Assembly: GCF_001641695.1 (NCBI RefSeq)
Contig: NZ_LSEF01000037.1
Span: forward strand, 128,965 to 190,808
Length of the DNA: 61,844 nucleotides
Reading direction: 5' to 3'
Source: Bradyrhizobium neotropicale
GTDB taxonomy: Bacteria > Pseudomonadota > Alphaproteobacteria > Rhizobiales > Xanthobacteraceae
A program made the translations under genes and the position numbers. The notes under the pieces were generated by a model. The model searched no databases and was not told where the DNA came from. It saw only the letters and a list, made by a program, of their open reading frames with translations. Positions 27,595 to 35,518 of this stretch are shown here, one piece after another. The first letter of the stretch is position 1; each line of letters opens with the position of its first letter.

Positions 27595-28089
27595 ATGCCG
27601 GAGACCGCTACTGCTGAGCCGTTCCGCGCCTCGATCATGCAGATCGAGCCGCAATGGATCGACTATAACGGCCATCTCAACATGGCCTATTACAACGTGA
27701 TGTTCGACCGCGCGATCGACCAGATGTGGCTGAAGCTCGGGATCGGGCCAACTTACATGAAGGAGCGGAACGGTTCGACCTTCACGGCCGAATGCCATGT
27801 GCGCTACTTGCGCGAAATCCATCTCGGCGATCCCGTGCAGGTCTCGGTCTGGCTGCTGGAGGCCGATGACAAGCGACTGCACACATTCGAGGAGTTGCGG
27901 CATGCGACCGAGGGCTGGCTGTCGGCGACCTCGGAGAACATGTCGCTCCATATCGACATGGGCTCGCGAAAAGTGGCGGCGTTCCCGCCTGACATCCGCG
28001 AGCGCATCCAGACCGTCGTCAAGGCCCACAGCGCGGTACCGCGGCCTGAGGGAATCGGCCGGAACGTGGCGATGCCCTCGAAGCGGTAG
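27595..28089 (+). CDS. Acyl-CoA thioesterase (hotdog fold)
   Basis: A 164-residue single hotdog-domain enzyme with the 4-hydroxybenzoyl-CoA thioesterase-type active segment QWIDYNGHLNMAYYNVMFD, followed by ECHVRYLREIHLGDPVQV and the strand LHTFEELRHATEGWLSATSE. It should hydrolyse a short acyl-CoA or betaine-type CoA ester. Sequence flavour resembles the thioesterase domain fused to carnitine dehydrogenases, so a role in carnitine or betaine breakdown is possible but unproven. GAAGGA lies 4 nt before the chosen ATG; the ATG at 27565 is an alternative. It is divergent from the FAD-linked oxidase. Confidence 0.85.
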   Translation: MPETATAEPFRASIMQIEPQWIDYNGHLNMAYYNVMFDRAIDQMWLKLGIGPTYMKERNGSTFTAECHVRYLREIHLGDPVQVSVWLLEADDKRLHTFEELRHATEGWLSATSENMSLHIDMGSRKVAAFPPDIRERIQTVVKAHSAVPRPEGIGRNVAMPSKR

Positions 28090-28108
28090 CGAGTTGGCCC
28101 GCCATATC

Positions 28109-28209
28109 TCCTCATCCTGAGGGGCCCGCGAAGCGGGCGTCTCGAAGGATGCAGGCCTCAGTGCGGCCTCATGATTCGAGACGCGCTTCGCGCTCCTCAC
28201 CATGAGGGG
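28109..28209. repeat. Intergenic palindromic repeat (CTCATCCTGAGG type)
   Basis: Two mirrored halves: CTCATCCTGAGGGGC with a hairpin GCCCGCgaaGCGGGC and CGTCTCGAAGGATG on the left, then CATGATTCGAGACG, GCGCttcgcGC and CTCACCATGAGG on the right. Together they form a large imperfect palindrome between convergent genes. It may act as a bidirectional terminator or a REP-like element. Confidence 0.7.
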
Positions 28210-28218
28210 CCTGTGACG

Positions 28219-28389
28219 CTAGATCCTTCGGCCGCGGGCGAGGCCGACCACGGCCGAGACCAGGAACAGCACGACCGCGATGAAGAAGATGACCTTGGCG
28301 ATCTCGATCGATGCGCCAGCGATGCCGCCGAAGCCCAGAATACCGGCGATCAGCGCGATAATGAGAAACGTCACAACCCAGCCAAGCAT
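28219..28389 (-). CDS. DUF1328 (YtjA-like) small membrane protein
   Basis: A 56-residue peptide, almost entirely two hydrophobic helices: [20 protein letters not shown], then [20 protein letters not shown] and a basic tail GLARGRRI. This is the UPF0391/DUF1328 pattern; function unknown, often upregulated under envelope or general stress. AGAGGG precedes the ATG. The frame stays open 24 codons upstream but those codons lack membrane character. Confidence 0.9.
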   Translation of the reverse strand: MLGWVVTFLIIALIAGILGFGGIAGASIEIAKVIFFIAVVLFLVSAVVGLARGRRI

Positions 28390-28633
28390 GGTCGAACCCT
28401 CTGTCTTGATGTCTGTCTGTGATCGACGCGGCTGACCACCGCGCCACACCTGCCCAGACAATCTCGACCGCGAAACGATGGTTCCGAGCCGCGCAAGGTG
28501 GAAATTCGCTGGGCCGGCTGGAACAAATCGGCCTTCCCCGTACGTGGAAAACCTCTCGCAGCCGCCCCATATAGGCGGTAATCCCTGTTATGAAGGCTCC
28601 CTTCCGCCACCCCGCGGTGCCATCGTGGGGCCA

Positions 28634-31240
28634 ATGATTCGCATGACCGAGCCGAGCAAGATTACCTCTCAAAGCGTTCCCGACCACCAGCCCGCGGCCG
28701 GCGGCATTGCCGCGCGCGCGCGCGCCTCGGTGGGGCCGAAATATCTGTCCGGGCTCAATCCCGAGCAGCGCGAGGCGGTGGAGACGCTGGACGGTCCGGT
28801 ACTGGTGCTGGCCGGCGCGGGCACCGGCAAGACGCGCGTGCTGACCACGCGCATCGCGCACATCCTGAGCCAGGGCCGCGCGCGCCCCGGCGAAATCCTG
28901 TCGGTGACCTTCACCAACAAGGCCGCGCGCGAGATGAAGCACCGGCTCGGCCAGATGCTGGGCCACGCCGTGGAAGGCATGCCGTGGCTCGGCACCTTCC
29001 ACTCGATCGGCGGCCGCATCTTGCGCACCCACGCCGAGCTCGCGCAGCTCAAGTCCAACTTCACCGTGCTCGATGTCGACGACCAGGTGCGCCTGCTCAA
29101 GCAGCTCCTGCAAGCCGAGAACATCGACGACAAGCGCTGGCCGGCGCGGATGCTGGCCGGCCTGATCGACGGCTGGAAGAACCGCGGCCTGATGCCATCG
29201 CAGGTCCCCTCCGGGGAAGCTGCGATGTTCGCCAACGGCAAGGGCGGCAAGCTCTATACGAGCTACCAGGAGCGGCTGAAGATCTTGAACGCGGCCGATT
29301 TCGGCGATCTCCTGCTGGAGAACATCCGCATCTTCCGCGAGCACCCGGACATCCTGCGGCAATACCAGCAGCGCTTCAAATTCATCCTGGTCGACGAATA
29401 TCAGGACACCAACGTCGCGCAGTATCTGTGGCTACGGCTGCTGTCGCAGGCGCCCTCTTCTTTCACCTCTCCCCGCTTGCGGGGAGAGGTCGATTTGCGA
29501 AGCAAATCGGGTGAGGGGGACTCTCCGCAGACTGAGCTCTTGGACCCCGACCCTCTCAGCGCGAGCGAAGCTCGTCGCGACCCCGCAAGCGGGGCGAGGG
29601 AGCCGAAAGGCCCCACCAAAAACATCTGCTGCGTCGGCGATGACGACCAGTCGATCTATGGCTGGCGCGGCGCCGAGGTCGACAACATCCTGCGTTTCGA
29701 CCACGACTTTCCCGGCGCCAAGGTCATTCGCCTCGAGCGCAACTACCGCTCGACCGGCCACATCCTCGCTGCCGCCTCGCATCTGATCGCGCACAACGAA
29801 GGCCGGCTCGGCAAGACGCTGCGCACCGAGGATCAGGACGGCGAGAAGGTCACGGTGACCGGCTCGTGGGATTCGGAAGAGGAAGCTCGCGGCATCGGCG
29901 AGGAGATCGAGCAGCTCCAGCGCCAGGGCGAGAAGCTCAACGAGATCGCGATCCTGGTGCGCGCCTCCTACCAGATGCGCGAGTTCGAAGACCGCTTCGT
30001 CACGCTCGGCCTGCCCTATCGCGTGATCGGCGGCCCGCGGTTCTACGAGCGCGCTGAAATCCGCGACGCGCTGGCTTATTTGCGCGTCATCAATTCGCCG
30101 GCCGACGATCTCGCCTTCGAGCGCATCGTCAACACGCCCAAGCGCGGGCTTGGCGATGCCACCGTGCAGATGCTGCATGATCACGCCCGCAAGCGCCGCA
30201 TTCCGTTGTTCGAGGCGGCTCGCGCGGTGGTCGAGACCGACGAATTGAAGCCAAAGGCGCGCGGCTCCTTGCGCGACCTCGTCGCCCAGTTCGACCGCTG
30301 GCGCGCCCAGCGCGAAGTCACCGCGCACACGGATCTGGCCCAGATCGTGCTCGACGAGAGCGGCTACACCGAGATGTGGCAGAAGGACCGTTCGGCGGAC
30401 GCCGCGGGCCGGCTGGAGAACCTGAAAGAGCTGGTGCGCTCGATGGAAGAGTTCGAGAACCTGCAAGGGTTCCTCGAGCACATCGCGCTGGTGATGGACC
30501 GTGACGGCGGCTCCGAAGAGGATGCGGTGTCGCTGATGACGCTGCATTCGGCCAAGGGGCTCGAATTCGACAACGTGTTCCTGCCCGGCTGGGAAGAAGG
30601 CCTGTTCCCGAGCCAGCGGACGCTGGACGAGCAGGGCCGCGCGGGCCTCGAGGAAGAGCGCCGGCTCGGCCATGTCGGCCTCACCCGCGCCCGCCGCCGT
30701 GCCAAGATCTATTTTGCGACCAACCGCCGGATTCATGGCACCTGGTCGACCACGATCCCCTCGCGCTTCCTCGACGAATTGCCGGCGGCCAATGTCGAGA
30801 TCACGGAATCCAAGGGCGGCTCGGCCTGGGGCGGCACCGGCGGCTACGGCGCCTCGCGCTTCGACGACATGGAGGCGTTCGGCTCGAGCTATTCGACGCC
30901 GGGCTGGCAGCGCGCCCAGGCCAACCGCAACCGGGGCCAGGGCGGCCGCGGCGGCGGCAGCCGTGGCGGCTTCGAGGAAGAAGCCTCCTCGTTCTCGTCC
31001 TCGTCGTCCTCGCCCGATTTCGGCAGCTTCTCCTCGCGCCGGCGCGGGCCCCTGACCATCGAGGGCGAGCTGGTGGCCAAATCCACCGGCACGACCTCGG
31101 AATTCTCGCTCTCCGACCGCGTCTTCCACCAGAAGTTCGGCTACGGCCACGTCACCAAGATCGACGGCAACAAGCTCACCATCGCCTTCGACAAGGCCGG
31201 CGAGAAGAAGGTCGTCGACAGCTTTGTACAGCGGGCGTAG
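28634..31240 (+). CDS. uvrD: UvrD/PcrA-type ATP-dependent DNA helicase with in-frame repeat insertion
   Basis: About 868 residues, superfamily 1A helicase for nucleotide-excision and mismatch repair. Motifs: Walker A VLAGAGTGKTRVLTTRIAHI, Ia FTNKAAREMKHR, II VDEYQDTN, III VGDDDQSIYGWRGAE, IV LERNYRST, V LMTLHSAKGLEFD and VI GLTRARRRAKI. Residues about 275-328, between motifs II and III, are a Ser/Arg/Glu-rich stretch (FTSPRLRGEVDLRSKSGEG and on) encoded by palindromic DNA, an apparent in-frame repeat insertion. The C-terminus has a Gly/Ser-rich linker and the Tudor-like domain that binds RNA polymerase in PcrA/UvrD (VFHQKFGYGHVTKIDGNKL). Start ATG 28634 or 28643. A terminator follows the stop. 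Confidence 0.93.
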   Translation: MIRMTEPSKITSQSVPDHQPAAGGIAARARASVGPKYLSGLNPEQREAVETLDGPVLVLAGAGTGKTRVLTTRIAHILSQGRARPGEILSVTFTNKAAREMKHRLGQMLGHAVEGMPWLGTFHSIGGRILRTHAELAQLKSNFTVLDVDDQVRLLKQLLQAENIDDKRWPARMLAGLIDGWKNRGLMPSQVPSGEAAMFANGKGGKLYTSYQERLKILNAADFGDLLLENIRIFREHPDILRQYQQRFKFILVDEYQDTNVAQYLWLRLLSQAPSSFTSPRLRGEVDLRSKSGEGDSPQTELLDPDPLSASEARRDPASGAREPKGPTKNICCVGDDDQSIYGWRGAEVDNILRFDHDFPGAKVIRLERNYRSTGHILAAASHLIAHNEGRLGKTLRTEDQDGEKVTVTGSWDSEEEARGIGEEIEQLQRQGEKLNEIAILVRASYQMREFEDRFVTLGLPYRVIGGPRFYERAEIRDALAYLRVINSPADDLAFERIVNTPKRGLGDATVQMLHDHARKRRIPLFEAARAVVETDELKPKARGSLRDLVAQFDRWRAQREVTAHTDLAQIVLDESGYTEMWQKDRSADAAGRLENLKELVRSMEEFENLQGFLEHIALVMDRDGGSEEDAVSLMTLHSAKGLEFDNVFLPGWEEGLFPSQRTLDEQGRAGLEEERRLGHVGLTRARRRAKIYFATNRRIHGTWSTTIPSRFLDELPAANVEITESKGGSAWGGTGGYGASRFDDMEAFGSSYSTPGWQRAQANRNRGQGGRGGGSRGGFEEEASSFSSSSSSPDFGSFSSRRRGPLTIEGELVAKSTGTTSEFSLSDRVFHQKFGYGHVTKIDGNKLTIAFDKAGEKKVVDSFVQRA
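29464..29610. repeat. Composite palindromic element inside uvrD
   Basis: A 26-bp palindrome, ACCTCTCCCCGC with a 2-nt centre and GCGGGGAGAGGT (29465-29490), is followed at once by CGATTTGC gaa GCAAATCG (29491-29509). After about 70 bp comes CCCCGCAAGCGGGG (29581-29594) flanked by CGA and CGAGGG. The two ends are inverted relatives of each other, making a larger composite palindrome. The whole lies in the uvrD reading frame without a stop codon and sits at a linker between helicase motifs II and III. Confidence 0.8.
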
Positions 31241-31253
31241 GCCTTGCGGTGTT

Positions 31254-31274
31254 GCGGCGGCGTAACGCCGCCGC
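31254..31274 (+). terminator. Rho-independent terminator after uvrD
   Basis: Stem GCGGCGGCG, loop TAA, stem CGCCGCCGC, followed by CTTTCTT. It starts 13 bp after the uvrD stop codon. Confidence 0.8.
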
Positions 31275-31322
31275 CTTTCTTCCATCCACGCCCCTTGACC
31301 ACCGCGAACTTCCCCGTATCAG

Positions 31323-31748
31323 ATGCGAACCATGGTCCGGGGCTCCATCACACTGATCGTGCTGGCATTGGGGATGCCGTCGCTTGCGACGGCGGAAACC
31401 ATGAGCTTTGGCGATTCGATCGGGATGCTGGCCAAGGGCTGCGGCGCGGAAATCGTCGCCAATTGCCGCGGCGTCAATCCGGACTCCACCCGCCTGAAGG
31501 AGTGCCTGTCCCGCAACCGCGACGTGTTGTCGCCGCAGTGCCAGAGCAGCTACCTCAGCGCCTTCGACGCCATCCAGAAACGCGTCGCCGCCCGCGTCAC
31601 GGTGGCGAACGCCTGCCAGCGCGAGATCGTCAAGGTCTGCGGCGGCTCGACCAAGGAGACCAGCAAGTCGATCCCGTGCCTGACGACGACGCCCAAGGGC
31701 ATCAGCAACAACTGCCTGAAAGCCATAGACGACGCGGGCTATCGATGA
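31323..31748 (+). CDS. Secreted cysteine-rich-repeat protein
   Basis: A 141-residue protein with a signal peptide (MRTMVRGSITLIVLALGMPSLATA) and six cysteines in the mature part spaced like the Cys-rich GLG1-type repeat (GCGAEIVANCRGV, LKECLSR, LSPQCQSSY, ACQREIVKVCGG, IPCLTT, NNCLKA). Such repeats form disulfide-linked helices in exported proteins of unknown function. The stop overlaps the start of the next gene (ATGA), so it is translationally coupled to the OmpA-like protein and may be its partner. The ATG at 31332 is an alternative start. Confidence 0.85.
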   Translation: MRTMVRGSITLIVLALGMPSLATAETMSFGDSIGMLAKGCGAEIVANCRGVNPDSTRLKECLSRNRDVLSPQCQSSYLSAFDAIQKRVAARVTVANACQREIVKVCGGSTKETSKSIPCLTTTPKGISNNCLKAIDDAGYR

Positions 31749-32431
31749 TGCGGGCGAGCAGGTTTTCCATCGCTGGAATTGGCATCCCACTCGGCTTGGC
31801 GCTCGGCCTCGCCCTGCTCGCGGGCGCAGCCGGCGCGCAGACGGCGCCGACGCGCGACGACATCGTCGGCAAGCTCAACCATTTCGAACAGGCCGCTGAG
31901 GTCGACCTTCCCGCGCTGAAACAGCAGGTGATGGAGCGCGCAAAGGCGCGCATCAAGAACGACCCGGGTCCCGTGAACCGGCCGCTGATCGCGCCCGACC
32001 TCGCCAATCTGCCCGCCTTCAACGCGCAGATCCAGTTCGACGCCGACACGCCGATCATCCAGCCGGATTCCTACCAGACCGTCGGTCGCATCGCGGACGC
32101 GCTGGTTCACGCTTCGCTGCTGCCCTACACGTTCCTGATCGTCGGCCATGTCGAATCCAATTCGAAGACGCGGGAAGCCAATGCGATCCTCAGCCAGCGC
32201 CGCGCGGATGCGATTCGTGACGTGCTGGTGAACACGTTCAAGATTTCGGCCAAGCGGGTCCAGTCGATTGGGCTCGGGGAAGAGCAGTTTTTCGACCGCG
32301 CAAAGCCGACCTCGGCGGTCAACGGGCAGCTGCAGATCCTGACCCTCGCCAAGCTGCCCGAGGACGAACCGGCCCGGCCCGCGGCCGCCGCGGCACCCGC
32401 GACGAAAAAGCCGGCCAAGAAGCACCACTAG
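31745..32431 (+). CDS. OmpA-like domain protein
   Basis: A 228-residue exported protein: signal peptide (ending AGAAGAQ), a helical region (IVGKLNHFEQAAEVDLPALKQQ), then an OmpA C-terminal domain (AQIQFDADTPIIQPDSYQTV, LIVGHVESNSKTREANAILS, QRRADAIRDVLVNTF) and a Lys/Ala/Pro-rich tail (PAAAAAPATKKPAKKHH). The domain should bind peptidoglycan non-covalently and anchor the protein in the periplasm or outer membrane. It overlaps the previous gene by 4 bp, so the two form an operon. No barrel is present, so it is not a classic OmpA porin. Confidence 0.88.
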   Translation: MMRASRFSIAGIGIPLGLALGLALLAGAAGAQTAPTRDDIVGKLNHFEQAAEVDLPALKQQVMERAKARIKNDPGPVNRPLIAPDLANLPAFNAQIQFDADTPIIQPDSYQTVGRIADALVHASLLPYTFLIVGHVESNSKTREANAILSQRRADAIRDVLVNTFKISAKRVQSIGLGEEQFFDRAKPTSAVNGQLQILTLAKLPEDEPARPAAAAAPATKKPAKKHH

Positions 32432-32582
32432 AGTGCGTCCCGCGCTCTCGCGGAACTCCTTGAAGTCCTGACTGTTTTATAGCCTGTCCCAGGGCGCGAC
32501 AGCACGGTTTTGCGCGACAAAAGCGCCGGTTTGTGCAGTGCCCGGGCAGATGCTATAGGCTCATTTCGTCCTTCCCGACCCC

Positions 32583-33119
32583 ATGATGCACGAGACCGAG
32601 ATGGCTGGCTATTTTCAACGCCAACTGGCCGAATACGTCGAATATCACCGCGATCCCTGGAATTGCGCGATGCACGTGGTCGGCATCCTTCTCCTGTTCA
32701 CCGGCGCGACATTGCCGCTGACGCTCGTGCACATCCCCGTGTTCGGCATCGAGGTGAGCCTGGCGGTGATCCTGGCCCTGCCGGTGCTGGTGTACTGGCT
32801 GATGCTGGATGCCGGAATCGGGCTCGGCATTCTCGCCGCCGCGGTGGTGCTGCTTTCGGTCGCAACGACAATCGGCAATCAGGTCTCAACGGTCATGATG
32901 TGGTCGATTTTTGCCGTGCTGATCGTGCTGGGCGTCGGAGCGCAGACCGTCGGCCACAAGGTTTTTGAAGAGCGGCAGCCGTCAATGGTCGATCATCCGA
33001 CTCATTTCCTGCTTGGACCTATGTTTGTCATGGCGAAATTGTTTATTGCATTGGGCTTCCGTCGCGACCTTGCCGCGATTCTCGCGCCTCTTCCGACCAA
33101 TTCACTTTCAACCCGATAG
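32583..33119 (+). CDS. Mpo1-like (DUF962) membrane protein
   Basis: A 178-residue protein with four hydrophobic helices. The signature YVEYHRDPWNCAMHVVG at residues 18-34 and QTVGHKVFEERQPS near residue 122 matches the Mpo1/DUF962 family. The yeast member is an iron dioxygenase of 2-hydroxy fatty acids; the conserved histidines of the two motifs are present here. A role in 2-hydroxy-fatty-acid breakdown or membrane lipid turnover is thus plausible. The tandem ATGs make the start ambiguous by one codon. The following epimerase starts 30 bp later on the same strand. Confidence 0.87.
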   Translation: MMHETEMAGYFQRQLAEYVEYHRDPWNCAMHVVGILLLFTGATLPLTLVHIPVFGIEVSLAVILALPVLVYWLMLDAGIGLGILAAAVVLLSVATTIGNQVSTVMMWSIFAVLIVLGVGAQTVGHKVFEERQPSMVDHPTHFLLGPMFVMAKLFIALGFRRDLAAILAPLPTNSLSTR

Positions 33120-33149
33120 CTTCCAGAAGCGGAACAGCAAACCTTCTTC

Positions 33150-34181
33150 ATGGCTCTCGTACTGGTTACCGGTGGCAGCGGTTTCATCGGACAACATCTC
33201 GTAGAAGCGCTCCGCGGCCGCGGCCAGCGGGTGCGCGTTCTCGATGTCCGGCCGCCGGCCACGGCAAGCTCTGACGTCGACTACGTCCACGGCTCGGTGC
33301 TGGATGGCGCCGCGGTCGATGCTGCGCTCATGGGTGTCGATCAGGTCTACCATCTGGCCGGCCTGCCCGGGATGTGGGTGGCCAACAAGCAGGACTTTCA
33401 CGACGTCAATTGCCGCGGGACCGAAGTCGTGCTGGCGACCGCGCGGAAGCGCGGCGTGTCGCGCTTTTTGCACTGTTCGACGGAATCGATCCTGTTCCCC
33501 TATTCGAATCTCAACGGCTGTGCCGCCGAGGAGGCGCTGCAGCCGGCAGAAGCGATGCCCGGCGCCTATACGCGCTCGAAGTCGCTCGCCGAGCATCACG
33601 CGGCCAAGGCCGCAGCGGAAGGCTTCCCGCTCGTCATCGGCACGCCGACCATGCCGATCGGCGCCGCCGACCACAATCTGACGCCGCCGACCGCGATGCT
33701 GTGGTACTTCCTGCAGAAGAAGGTGCAGCCGCATCTCAACTTCCTGGTCAACCTCGTCGACGTGCGCGACGTCGCCACCGGCCTCGTGCTGACCATGGAA
33801 CGCGGCCGCACCGGCCAGCGCTACATCCTCGGCGGCGACTGCGTGCGGCTCGGCCAGATCCTGCGGATGATGTCCGCGATGAGCGGCCGCCGGCAGCTTC
33901 CGATCGCGGTTCCCGGCAGGCTCGCCGAGGCGTCCGCCACCGTGCTCGAATACCTCTCCGATCACATCACGCGCCGGCCGCCCAACGGCACCACCGAGGG
34001 CGTGCGCATTGCGCTCGCGGCGAGCGACCTTTCGATCGGCAAGGCGCGCACCGAGCTCGGCTATTCGCCGCGCCCGATCGAACCGGTGCTGCGCGAAACC
34101 ATCACCCACCTGCTCGCACGCGGCGGCCGGCACGCATCCGGCGCCATCGAGCATCACGCGCTCAGCTCGCGCGCGAGCTGA
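33150..34181 (+). CDS. NAD-dependent epimerase/dehydratase (extended SDR)
   Basis: A 343-residue extended short-chain dehydrogenase: Rossmann start LVTGGSGFIGQHLVEALR, second glycine site VYHLAGLPGMW, catalytic serine in FLHCSTESIL and the YxxxK pair in YTRSKSLAEHH. It resembles the nucleoside-diphosphate-sugar epimerases and dihydroflavonol-reductase-like enzymes found near hopanoid or polyketide genes, but none are adjacent. The downstream gene (27 bp away) is a lipid-type methyltransferase and the upstream gene is Mpo1-like, so lipid or isoprenoid modification is a possible shared theme (inference). Confidence 0.88.
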   Translation: MALVLVTGGSGFIGQHLVEALRGRGQRVRVLDVRPPATASSDVDYVHGSVLDGAAVDAALMGVDQVYHLAGLPGMWVANKQDFHDVNCRGTEVVLATARKRGVSRFLHCSTESILFPYSNLNGCAAEEALQPAEAMPGAYTRSKSLAEHHAAKAAAEGFPLVIGTPTMPIGAADHNLTPPTAMLWYFLQKKVQPHLNFLVNLVDVRDVATGLVLTMERGRTGQRYILGGDCVRLGQILRMMSAMSGRRQLPIAVPGRLAEASATVLEYLSDHITRRPPNGTTEGVRIALAASDLSIGKARTELGYSPRPIEPVLRETITHLLARGGRHASGAIEHHALSSRAS

Positions 34182-34208
34182 GCGGCCCAACCCAAAGAAC
34201 CTTTCCGC

Positions 34209-34835
34209 ATGTCCTTTGATTTCAGCAAGCTTCTCTCTGTCGCCTGGGGTGGCTGGACCACGACCTGGCCGACGCAACTGCTCGCCCTGATCTGGCTCGC
34301 CTGGCTCGCAAGCTGGGTCGGAGCCTCGTTCTGGCAGGGCCGCACCCAGAAGCAGGTGTTGACGCTGGAATCCGGCCGCTATCGTATTCCGATCCTGGTC
34401 GGCGGCATCCTGTTCACGCCGTGGACCACGGAAATTCTGAACGAGAAGCCGCTCTGGGTATTCAGCAATGCCGGCGTCTACATCACGGCTCTCGTCGTGC
34501 TCGCCGGCATCTCCTTCACCTGGTGGGGACGGTTGCATCTCGGCAAGTTCTGGTCGAACACCATCACGCACAAGGAAGACCACCGCGTCATCGACACGGG
34601 TCCGTACGGCATCGTGCGTCACCCGATCTACACCGGCCTGATCGCGGGCATGCTCGCCACCGGTATCGCAGTCGGCACCGTGACCGCGATCCTCGGCGCG
34701 ATCCTGATCTCGCTCGGCATGTGGCAGAAGGGACGGATGGAAGAGGTGTTCCTGTCCAAGGAGCTCGGCGAAGACGCCTACGGCGCCTATTGCCGGCGCG
34801 TGCCGATGATCATCCCGTTCCTGTCGCCGCGCTGA
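34209..34835 (+). CDS. Isoprenylcysteine carboxyl methyltransferase-like membrane protein
   Basis: A 208-residue membrane protein with about five helices. The C-terminal half holds the ICMT/PEMT core: VIDTGPYGIVRHPIYTGLIA and, nearer the end, MEEVFLSKELGEDAYGAYCRRV. The RHPxY and E..L motifs form the S-adenosylmethionine site of this family. Bacterial members methylate lipids, quinone precursors or unknown targets. It follows the epimerase by 27 bp and is probably cotranscribed. Confidence 0.87.
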   Translation: MSFDFSKLLSVAWGGWTTTWPTQLLALIWLAWLASWVGASFWQGRTQKQVLTLESGRYRIPILVGGILFTPWTTEILNEKPLWVFSNAGVYITALVVLAGISFTWWGRLHLGKFWSNTITHKEDHRVIDTGPYGIVRHPIYTGLIAGMLATGIAVGTVTAILGAILISLGMWQKGRMEEVFLSKELGEDAYGAYCRRVPMIIPFLSPR

Positions 34836-34895
34836 CGCGAAAGCTTCGACGCGGTCATCGCGTCGTCACACTAACCGCAACGACATCGCTGCCAA

Positions 34896-34933
34896 CCCCG
34901 TCATCCCCGCGCAACCGCGCGGGGGTGACGGGG
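34896..34933. repeat. Inverted repeat (CCCCGTCATCCCCGCGC type)
   Basis: A 17-bp arm and its complement, with one G-T pair and a short AACC loop, lie 60 bp after the methyltransferase stop. It may terminate that operon, though there is no U-tract. I recognise the CGTCATCCCCGCG motif as a recurrent intergenic element in rhizobia, from memory. Confidence 0.6.
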
Positions 34934-35078
34934 GTGGATTGGCGTTGCGAGATCCGTTCGTTACGCAACTGCCTAGCCGCGAATCTCGCCCGGAACCGCC
35001 CCAGCGCAACGCCGTTATCGCCCGAAGGACGCAATTCGGCTGAGCGTTGAACCATGTCGGACGCTTACGATTATTTCC

Positions 35079-35261
35079 GTGCGCACGATCGCCGCCGCCC
35101 GCAAGGCGCGGAGCTTGCCCCGCGGGCGGACGAAGCAGAAGCAGCGTACGGTCGCGCGCATCTATCACCTCTTGTCCAAGGAGGCGGCGCTCGGGCCGAA
35201 CGTCCAGCATCTCGATGATTTCCGCAGCGCGCGGCGGCTGGAGCGGCAGATCGGCCGGTGA
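35079..35261 (+). CDS. Possible small basic protein
   Basis: A 60-residue frame opened by GTG, with an Arg/Lys-rich first half and a plausible helical second half (VARIYHLLSKEAALGPN, VQHLDDFRSARRLERQ). A small hairpin (35272-35290) follows 10 bp after its stop. No clear ribosome site is seen, and an overlapping frame from the ATG at 35054 (MSDAYDYFRAHDRRR) offers an alternative N-terminus, so a frameshifted small gene is possible. Function unknown. Confidence 0.4.
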   Translation: MRTIAAARKARSLPRGRTKQKQRTVARIYHLLSKEAALGPNVQHLDDFRSARRLERQIGR

Positions 35262-35518
35262 TCCCCGGCGACGACGGGCGAAGCCCGTCGGCATCTCTCC
35301 CATGCAAATTCGATCGGCTGCCATTCCGCCGTAATGGATGTCTGCGAAGCCTCCCACCGGTTGACGTTTGCGCCGCCACCCAGTTGGATGCGCGCGCAAA
35401 TGAGGCACGACGACATTCCCTCGTCGATCCGGGGGGATCGACGATCAGGCCTTCCGCCCGCGCGGGGCATTGGGCGATCCGGCGTCGGACAGTGCCACAC
35501 GTTCGACAGGGGATTTTC

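Noticed and set aside
29432..31285. A 617-codon reverse frame opposite uvrD
   Set aside because: Antisense to helicase motifs; no recognisable domain.
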